Positions 55,956 to 64,000 of a stretch of 64,000 bases of DNA are shown here, in pieces. The DNA is from Megaleporinus macrocephalus (Eukaryota > Chordata > Actinopteri > Characiformes > Anostomidae). Below the pieces are notes generated by a model. That model did not search any database. It worked only from the letters and a program-made list of their open reading frames with translations, and was not told the DNA's origin. The stretch lies in assembly GCA_021613375.1 (NCBI GenBank), contig CM038725.1, forward strand, positions 37,504,824 through 37,568,823, in the 5' to 3' direction. The first letter of the stretch is position 1; each line of letters begins with the position of its first letter. The position numbers and the translations under genes were made by a program.

Positions 55956-55961
55956 TATAGA

Positions 55962-56505
55962 TTTATACATATAGATCAGATACACCTGTACAACAGTACT
56001 GATAGTATTTATACATATAGATCAGATACACCTGTACAACAGTACTGATAGTATTTATACATATAGATCAGATACACCTGTACAACAGTACTGATAGTAT
56101 TTATACATATAGATCAGATACACCTGTACAACAGCACTGATAGTATTTATACATATAGATCAGATACACCTGCACAACAGCACTGATAGTATTTATACAT
56201 ATAGATCAGATACACCTGCACAACAGTACTGATAGTATTTATACATATAGATCAGATACACCTGCACAACAGTACTGATAGTATTTATACATATAGATCA
56301 GATACACCTGTACAACAGTACTGATAGTATTTATACATATAGATCAGATACACCTGCACAACAGCACTGATAGTATTTATACATATAGATCAGATACACC
56401 TGCACAACAGTACTGATAGTATTTATACATATAGATCAGAGACCCCTGCACAACAGTACTGATAGTATTTATACATATAGATCAGAGACCCCTGTACACC
56501 CTGTT
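55962..56505. repeat. 46-bp minisatellite TATTTATACATATAGATCAG..., about 11 copies
   Basis: The unit tatttatacatatagatcag then atacacctgtacaacagtac and tgatag repeats every 46 bp with gtaca/gcaca and gtact/gcact variants. Confidence 0.95.
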
Positions 56506-56867
56506 GGGTGGTACAGGATTTAGCTGGATTAGCTAATTAGGACCTGACTGATGTGTCTATCAGATAAATCTAAGTTGGCTAATTAAAGTGCAGGATCTGA
56601 ATCATTCCTCACCCCAGTTGACCTTAAACTGCACTGGTGTTGGTAGTTATGAAATGTCTATATCATACAAACATCCCAACTAGAGCTGAAACGATTCCTC
56701 GAAAAACTCGAGTAACTCGATTACAAAAAATCATAGAAGCAAATTCTTTAATCCATACAACCATATACAGCGCACTGTTTCACACAGATGACTTTCACTG
56801 TTGCACTTACGGTGTTGCCAGGTGACACGAAGAAGACGTGATTTGATGGGGCGGATTGTAAAATAGA

Positions 56868-57851
56868 GAATGAGAGAGAGAGAGTAAGGAGAGAGAGAGA
56901 GAGAGAGAGAATAAGGAGAGAGAGAGAATAAGGAGAGAGAGAATAAGGAGAGAGAGAGTAAGGAGAGAGAGTAAGGAGAGAGAGAGTAAGGAGAGAGAGA
57001 ATAAGGAGAGAGAGAATAAGGAGAGAGAGAGAATAAGGAGAGAGAGTAAGGAGAGAGAGAATAAGGAGAGAGAGAATAAGGAGAGTGAGAGAGAATAAGG
57101 AGAGAGAGAATAAGGAGAGAGAGAATAAGGAGAGAGAGAGAGAATAAGGAGAGAGAGAATAAGGAGAGAGAATAAGGAGAGAGAGAGAGAGTAAGGAGAG
57201 AGAGAGAATAAGGAGAGAGAGAATAAGGAGAGAGAATAAGGAGAGAGAGAGAGAGTAAGGAGAGAGAGTAAGGAGAGAGAGAATAAGGAGAGAGAGAATA
57301 AGGAGAGAGAATAAGGAGAGAGAGAGAGAATAAGGAGAGAGAGTAAGGAGAGAGAGAATAAGGAGAGAGAGAATAAGGAGAGAGAGAATAAGGAGAGAGA
57401 GAGAGTAAGGAGAGAGAGAATAAGGAGAGAGAGAGAGTAAGGAGAGAGAGAATAAGGAGAGAGAGAGAATAAGGAGAGAGAGAGAATAAGGAGAGAGAGA
57501 ATAAGGAGAGAGAGAATAAGGAGAGAGAGAGAGAATAAGGAGAGAGAGAGAATAAGGAGAGAGAGAGAATAAGGAGAGAGAGTAAGGAGAGAGAGAATAA
57601 GGAGAGAGAGAGAATAAGGAGAGAGAGAATAAGGAGAGAGAGAGAATAAAGAGAGAGAGAGAATAAAGGGAGAGAGAGAGAATAAGGAGAGAGAGTAAGG
57701 AGAGAGAGAATAAGGAGAGAGAGAGAATAAGGAGAGAGAGAATAAGGAGAGAGAGAGAGAATAAAGAGAGAGAGAGAATAAAGGGAGAGAGAGAGAATAA
57801 GGAGAGAGAGAGAATAAGGAGAGAGAGAGAATAAGGAGAGAGAGAGAAAGG
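56868..57851. repeat. GAGAGAGAATAAG array
   Basis: About 1 kb of 13-19-bp units (aggagagagagaataagg) on the plus strand. The minus frame of 420 codons is Ser/Leu-rich repeat translation. Confidence 0.95.
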
Positions 57852-57965
57852 GGAGGAGAACAGAAGAGACGGTCAGAGAAAACCATACACAGCGTCCAAC
57901 GTCTACTGTAAACTGAACTAGCCGAGGAGCCGTTACTGAGCACCAACCTGAAGAAAGACGAGGCT

Positions 57966-58085
57966 GAAGTTAGCTTCTTATGTGAATTCTGCCGTTCCAC
58001 CTTAAATGATGCAGTTAGAGGCAGCGGAATATAACTTTTATACCAGTTAAGGTGGAACGAGGAATTCAAATAAGAAGCTAACTTC
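57966..58085. repeat. 40-bp inverted repeat (hairpin) inside the hAT-like element
   Basis: The left arm gaagttagcttcttatgtga then attctgccgttccaccttaa (57966-58005) pairs with the right arm ttaaggtggaacgaggaatt then caaataagaagctaacttc (58047-58085), with only a few mismatches and a 41-nt loop. It sits between the GA-type array and the 85-bp satellite. Confidence 0.88.
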
Positions 58086-58244
58086 AGAAAGCAAGCTACT
58101 GAGCTTTCCCAGCAAACTGATAGAGAGTCTGAGTTTTACGGTAACCTCTAGCCGAGCACGACTTCAGAGTTTCAGAGTTTCAGCACTTCCAGTGCACAGA
58201 GCGGAGCCACACAGTAACCAGAACATTTAGCCTAAATCAGTGTG

Positions 58245-61040
58245 ATGAGTTGAGATGAAGGCTAGTAAAGCGTGTATGTTAGCTATGGTTATATGTAATG
58301 ACTAGTTAAGAAAGTAAGTCAGTGTGATGGTGAGTTGAGATGAAGGCTAGTAAAGTGTGTATGTTAGTTATGGTTATATGTAATGACTAGTTAAGAAAGT
58401 AAGTCAGTGTGATGGTGAGTTGAGTTGAAGGCTAGTAAAGCGTGTATGTTAGTTATGGTTATATGTAATGACTAGTTAAGAAAGTAAGTCAGTGTGATGA
58501 GTTGAGATGAAGGCTAGTAAAGCGTGTATGTTAGTTATGGTTATATGTAATGACTAGTTAAGAAAGTAAGTCAGTGTGATGGTGAGTTGAGATGAAGGCT
58601 AGTAAAGCGTGTATGTTAGTTATGGTTATATGTAATGACTAGTTAAGAAAGTAAGTCAGTGTGATGGTGAGTGGAGATGAAGGCTAGTAAAGCGTGTATG
58701 TTAGTTATGGTTATATGTAATGACTAGTTAAGAAAGTAAGTCAGTGTGATGGTGAGTTGAGATGAAGGCTAGTAAAGCGTGTATGTTAGTTATGGTTATA
58801 TGTAATGACTAGTTAAGAAAGTAAGTCAGTGTGATGGTGAGTTAAGATGAAGACTAGTAAAGTGTGTATGTTAGTTATGGTTATATGTAATGACTAGTTA
58901 AGAAAGTAAGTCAGTGTGATGGTGAGTTGAGATGAAGGCTAGTAAAGTGTGTATGTTAGTTATGGTTATATGTAATGACTAGTTAAGAAAGTAAGTCAGT
59001 GTGATGGTGAGTTGAGATGAAGGCTAGTAAAGTGTGTATGTTAGTTATGGTTATATGTAATGACTAGTTAAGAAAGTAAGTCAGTGTGATGGAGAGTTGA
59101 GATGAAGGCTAGTAAAGCGTGTATGTTAGTTATGGTTATATGTAATGACTAGTTAAGAAAGTAAGTCAGTGTGATGGTGAGTTGAGATGAAGGCTAGTAA
59201 AGCGTGTATGTTAGTTATGGTTATATGTAATGACTAGTTAAGAAAGTAAGTCAGTGTGATGGTGAGTTGAGATGAAGGCTAGTAAAGCGTGTATGTTAGT
59301 TATGGTTATATGTAATGACTAGTTAAGAAAGTAAGTCAGTGTGATGGTGAGTTGAGATGAAGGCTAGTAAAGCGTGTATGTTAGTTATGGTTATATGTAA
59401 TGACTAGTTAAGAAAGTAAGTCAGTGTGATGAGTTGAGATGAAGACTAGTAAAGCGTGTATGTTAGTTATGGTTATATGTAATGACTAGTTAAGAAAGTA
59501 AGTCAGTGTGATGGTGAGTTGAGATGAAGGCTAGTAAAGCGTGTATGTTAGTTATGGTTATATGTAACGACTAGTTAAGAAAGTAAGTCGGTGTGATGAG
59601 TTGAGATGAAGGCTAGTAAAGCGTGTATGTTAGTTATGGTTATATGTAATGACTAGTTAAGAAAGTAAGTCGGTGTGATGAGTTGAGATGAAGGCTAGTA
59701 AAGCGTGTATGTTAGTTATGGTTATATGTAATGACTAGTTAAGAAAGTAAGTCAGTGTGATGGTGAGTTGAGATGAAGGCTAGTAAAGCGTGTATGTTAG
59801 TTATGGTTATATGTAATGACTAGTTAAGAAAGTAAGTCAGTGTGATGAGTTGAGATGAAGGCTAGTAAAGCGTGTATGTTAGTTATGGTTATATGTAATG
59901 ACTAGTTAAGAAAGTAAGTCAGTGTGATGGTGAGTTAAGATGAAGGCTAGTAAAGCGTGTATGTTAGCTATGGTTATATGTAATGACTAGTTAAGAAAGT
60001 AAGTCAGTGTGATGGAGAGTTGAGATGAAGGCTAGTAAAGCGTGTATGTTAGTTATGGTTATATGTAATGACTAGTTAAGAAAGTAAGTCAGTGTGATGA
60101 GTTGAGATGAAGGCTAGTAAAGTGTGTATGTTAGTTATGGTTATATGTAATGACTAGTTAAGAAAGTAAGTCGGTGTGATGAGTTGAGATGAAGGCTAGT
60201 AAAGCGTGTATGTTAGTTATGGTTATATGTAATGACTAGTTAAGAAAGTAAGTCGGTGTGATGGTGAGTTGAGATGAAGGCTAGTAAAGCGTGTATGTTA
60301 GTTATGGTTATATGTAATGACTAGTTAAGAAAGTAAGTCAGTGTGATGGTGAGTTAAGATGAAGGCTAGTAAAGCGTGTATGTTAGTTGTGGTTATATGT
60401 AATGACTAGTTAAGAAAGTAAGTCAGTGTGATGGTGAGTTGAGATGAAGGCTAGTAAAGCGTGTATGTTAGTTATGGTTATATGTAATGACTAGTTAAGA
60501 AAGTAAGTCAGTGTGATGGTGAGTTGAGATGAAGGCTAGTAAAGCGTGTGTGTTAGTTATGGTTATATGTAATGACTAGTTAAGAAAGTAAGTCAGTGTG
60601 ATGGAGAGTTGAGATGAAGGCTAGTAAAGCGTGTATGTTAGTTATGGTTATATGTAATGACTAGTTAAGAAAGTAAGTGATGGTGAGTTGAGATGAAGGC
60701 TAGTAAAGCGTGTATGTTAGTTATGGTTATATGTAATGACTAGTTAAGAAAGTAAGTCAGTGTGATGGTGAGTTGAGATGAAGGCTAGTAAAGCGTGTAT
60801 GTTAGTTATGGTTATATGTAATGACTAGTTAAGAAAGTAAGTCAGTGTGATGGTGAGTTGAGATGAAGGCTAGTAAAGCGTGTATGTTAGTTATGGTTAT
60901 ATGTAATGACTAGTTAAGAAAGTAAGTCAGTGTGATGGTGAGTTGAGATGAAGGCTAGTAAAGCGTGTATGTTAGTTATGGTTATATGTAATGACTAGTT
61001 AAGAAAGTAAGTGATGGTGAGTTGAGATGAAGGCTAAGTG
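58245..61040. repeat. 82-85-bp satellite, about 33 copies
   Basis: The unit starts tgagttgagatgaaggctag and contains tgttagttatggttatatgt, aatgactagttaagaaagta and agtcagtgtgatgg. It is 85 bp with gatggtgag and 82 bp with gatgag. Copies are about 97% alike by eye, so the expansion is recent. The array lies wholly within the hAT-like element. Confidence 0.96.
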
Positions 61041-61673
61041 TTAAAATGTTAAGAAACCTGTCATGTTTTATCTTATACATTTACTATTGCTTTTTAATAT
61101 TTTTTTTTATCCAATTACTTGATTAATCGATGGAATAATCGATGCAATAATCGATAGAATACTCAATTACTAAAATAATCGATAGCTGCAGCCCTACTCT
61201 TCACATGAAATTACTGATATAAAATATCTAAACAAATAAATAATTGAACATGCACTTTAAACTGCTTCGACAAATGATTATTATTGATATGAAAGAAAGA
61301 AACAGTGTTTAAACAGTATCTGTCGTGTGATTGTTATTAGACGTTTTAACACAAGTTAATATTTATTATCATATTTATGAACTACAGTAGATTCTCTGTG
61401 GAACACTGTGAGTATATATTGAACTCGAACTGATTCTTATATCGAAACTGCTTTTAGATACTTTCGATTTTAACACGACGCCATGTTGTAACTGGATACG
61501 CGACCCTGCGAGTCCGAATACACACTGAAACACACCAAACAGCTTCATCCAGAATCAGATCAGATCAGATCAGATCAGAGCGACTACTTTAACCACATAT
61601 ACAGACATTTATAATGTTAGATTAACTCTTCATACAGAGACTGTTCAACCTGTTCTAGGAAGTGACGCAGCAG

Positions 61674-61778
<105 letters not shown>

Positions 61779-62016
61779 CGCCCAGTTTCTCCATAAACAT
61801 CTAACATTTACTCACCGTTCAGTTCGGCTGGTTCTCCTCCAGAACTGCTGTAGATATCAGAACTTCTAGAACTGGTTCCTCTCGCTCTTCCTCCAGAGCT
61901 GCTACATCAACTCCTACCGTAGATCCACCGCGGTCTCCTCCCCGACTCACAGGGTTCAGGAATCAGGAGTCGACTCCAGCGTCTCCACACCGAGTTCACA
62001 CGTCACAGTCTGACAG

Positions 62017-62099
62017 TACTGATTACTATTATTAATATTATTATTATTATTATCATTATTATAGTTCCGATAAAGTGTAAATAGTCTGTAGTATGAATA

Positions 62100-62136
<37 letters not shown>

Positions 62137-62365
62137 GTTCCGATAAAGTGTAAGCAGTCATATAAATATTATTGTTATTATTATTGTTGTTATTATTATT
62201 ATTATAGTTCAGATAACGTCTAAGCAGTCTGTAATATAAATATATTATTATTATTATTATAATTATTATTATTGTCATTATTATCATCATAGTTCCGATA
62301 AAGTGTAAACAGTCTGTAATATAAACATATAATTATTATTATTATAGTTCCGATAAAGTGTAAAA
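62017..62365. repeat. Multiplied (ATT)n unit with flank
   Basis: A cassette of (att)n plus atagttccgataaagtgtaa and gtctgtaatataaa occurs five times in tandem at intervals of about 60-75 bp. Copy 1 has the cassette once (40408-40470). Confidence 0.88.
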
Positions 62366-62392
62366 GGTCTGTAATATGAAGGTGTTTCATAT

Positions 62393-62404
62393 TACCCCCC
62401 CCCC

Positions 62405-62435
<31 letters not shown>

Positions 62436-62447
62436 ACACACACACAC
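62393..62447. repeat. (C)n(CA)n tract
   Basis: About 27 C residues followed by about 13 ca dinucleotides. It marks the point where similarity to copy 1 ends. Confidence 0.95.
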
Positions 62448-62880
62448 GTGTTGTCTATCCCCGTCCCTCGATTCCTTAGAATAGTCTTAGAATCGACTCC
62501 AATCATGGTGTCATCTTTCATCTCGCAGGAAGAGAATATAAACAGGCGTCTAACAAAGTGCCTCGTGAAAGTAAAAGCATACACTGGTGGCTACCACGTG
62601 ATCTGCTGGGGGGCACGGCGGAACACACCGCTGAATTACTGAGTCTGACAGTGACAGAAGCACACGGCTTACATGGTCTTCCTTTATAACGTCTTCCAAA
62701 CAGGAGCAGAACGAACTGATGTTCCTCTGGAGGACCCTCAGAAGATCAGACCCCACAGAGAGAAGACCTGCAGTCCTTACAGCTCGTATCAGCAGCAGCA
62801 ACGCAGACTTTCACAGACGCCAGAGTCCATTTAGTATTAATACTGATACAGATTTGAGACAGTGACCAGCAGTGAGGTCA
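62448..62880. other. Unassigned stretch at the right edge of copy 2
   Basis: Mixed-composition sequence with an 83-codon minus frame (62550-62801, containing SDLLRVLQRNISSFCS) that has no recognised family. It may be a retroelement fragment. Confidence 0.3.
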
Positions 62881-62887
62881 GGAGCTG

Positions 62888-64000
62888 AGTGGACACTATA
62901 CTGTACTGTACCATACAGTACTGCATTATACTATACTTCTCTATTAGTGTACTATACTGTACTATACAGTACTGCATTATACTATACTTCTCTATTAGTG
63001 TACTATACCGTACTGTACTATACAGTACTGCATTATACTAAACTTCTCTATTAGTGTACTATACTATACTGTACTATACAGTACTGCATTATACTATACT
63101 TCTCTATTAGTGTACTATACTATACTGTACTATACAGTACTGCATTATTACTATACTTCTCTATTAGTCTACTATACTGTACTATACAGTACTGCATTAT
63201 ACTATACTTCTCTATTAGTGTACTATACTGTACTGTACCATACAGTACTGCATCATACTATACTTCTCTATTAGTATACTATACTGTACTATACAGTACT
63301 GCATTATACTATACTTCTCTATTAGTGTACTATACTGTACTATACAGTACTGCATTATACTATACTCTTCTATTAGTGTACTATACTGTACTGTATCATA
63401 CAGTACTGCATCATACTATACTTCTCTATTAGTATACTATACTGTACTATACAGTACTGCATTATACTATACTTCTCTATTAGTGTACTATACTATACTG
63501 TACTATACAGTACTGCATTATACTATACTTCTCTATTAGTGTACTATACTATACTGTACTATACAGTACTGCATTATACTATACTTCTCTATTAGTGTAC
63601 TATACTGTACTGTACTATACAGTACTGCATTATACTAAACTTCTCTATTAGTGTACTATACTGTACTGTACTATACAGTACTGCATTATACTATACTCTT
63701 CTATTAGTGTACTATACTGTACTGTACTATACAGTACTGCATTATACTGTACTCTTCTATTAGTGTACTATACTGTACTATACAGTACTGCATTATACTA
63801 TACTCTTCTATTAGTGTACTGTACTGTACTATACAGTACTGCATTATACTATACTCTTCTATTAGTGTACTATACTGTACTGTACTATACAGTACTGCAT
63901 TATACTATACTCTTCTATTAGTGTACTGTACTGTACTATACAGTACTGCATTATACTGTACTCTTCTATTAGTGTACTATACTGTACTGTACTATACAGT
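62888..64000. repeat. TACTATACTGTACTATACAGTACTGCATTATAC satellite, runs off the window
   Basis: Units of about 51-56 bp (tgtactatacagtactgcat, tatactatacttctctatta, gtgtac), with gain or loss of a 5-bp tactg/tacta step between copies. About 20 copies are in the window and the array continues past its end. Confidence 0.95.

Larger units (their letters stand above)
51944..61196. mobile_element. hAT-like insertion of about 9.25 kb, satellite-filled
   Basis: Copy 1 has an empty site (cctcttcac near 39148-39160). Copy 2 has atcttcac at 51936-51943, then an end TAGAGCTG, and at the other side ...CAGCCCTA followed by ctcttcac at 61197-61204. An 8-bp target duplication with one mismatch and TAG(A/G)GCTG inverted ends are what a hAT element produces. 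Most of the inside is tandem repeat, and no transposase is seen. TAGAGCTG occurs again at 56681, so the structure is probably nested. Confidence 0.65.
56681..61196. mobile_element. Inner hAT-like element (TAGAGCTGAAACGATTCCTCG ... CAGCCCTA)
   Basis: The left end tagagctgaaacgattcctc, then gagtaactcgattac, and the right end ataatcgatagctgcagccc then ta are the ends of a well-known fish hAT-type family, with TCGA-rich subterminal repeats (aatcgatgcaataatcgat). An interior gtgttgccaggtgacacgaa block also fits that family as I recall it. Its core has been expanded by two satellites. The transposase is absent. Confidence 0.65.

Noticed and set aside
54542..55960. 472-codon His/Thr-rich frame
   Set aside because: Low-complexity satellite with no stop in this frame. 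There is no flanking splice site or non-repeat coding sequence.
56807..58069. 420-codon Leu/Ser-rich minus frame
   Set aside because: Translation of the GAGAGAATAAGG array.

Overview
The window looks like teleost fish nuclear DNA. It has intron-split genes with GT/AG sites, very abundant tandem repeats, and dispersed repeats typical of fish: a tRNA-headed SINE, LINE reverse-transcriptase fragments, hAT-like elements, and a TIR repeat beginning near CATCAGCCATAACA. An otophysan fish (catfish or characin group) is my best guess from repeat style. That is an inference, not a measurement.

The coding content is one small multigene family. Each gene encodes a type I membrane protein with a signal peptide (exon 1, exactly 61 nt in all four genes), a cysteine-rich Ig V-like domain (exon 2), a second Ig-like domain without the canonical cysteine pair (exon 3), and one transmembrane helix with a short tail lacking ITIM/ITAM motifs (exon 4). 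All introns are phase 1. I call them A (9571-13777, +, splice-site defect), P (17971-20200, +, pseudogene), B (24256-25708, +, intact), C (32980-35883, -, intact) and D (46878-50475, -, intact). The + strand set A-P-B and the - strand set C-D converge. Four related non-coding leader exons, each ending at a GTAAGT donor, lie at about 3546-3709, 5262-5420, 16186-16369 and 22600-22746, upstream of the + strand genes. Interferon-response-like motifs lie near B and P.

Layout: 1-9500 is almost all repeats (transposon pieces, a TTTACAGTGGTGGTGATG VNTR, a TACTGTTCAC satellite, about 92 copies of a 20-bp repeat made from a SINE head, and a 25-bp repeat). 9.5-14.2 kb is gene A. 14.2-15.5 kb is CT-rich repeat enclosing a LINE fragment. 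16-21.4 kb is the pseudogene and its repeats. 22.5-25.8 kb is gene B. 25.9-28.6 kb is AT-rich with a small telomere-like tract. From 28.6 kb the window is a tandem segmental duplication: copy 1 (about 28.6-40.5 kb, gene C) and copy 2 (about 43.06-62.4 kb, gene D). They differ by a LINE and a 572-bp insertion in copy 1, by a 9.25-kb hAT-like insertion filled with satellites in copy 2, and by large changes in satellite copy number. 40.5-43.06 kb between the copies holds a CpG-rich exon-like block and a hAT-like MITE. 62.9 kb to the end is another satellite.

No tRNA, rRNA, CRISPR array or prokaryotic feature is supported. The long open frames outside the exons come from tandem repeats whose units keep a frame open. 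The most interesting candidate system is the Ig-like receptor family, with its lost canonical disulfide, changing cysteine count and repeat-driven remodelling of introns and 3' ends.
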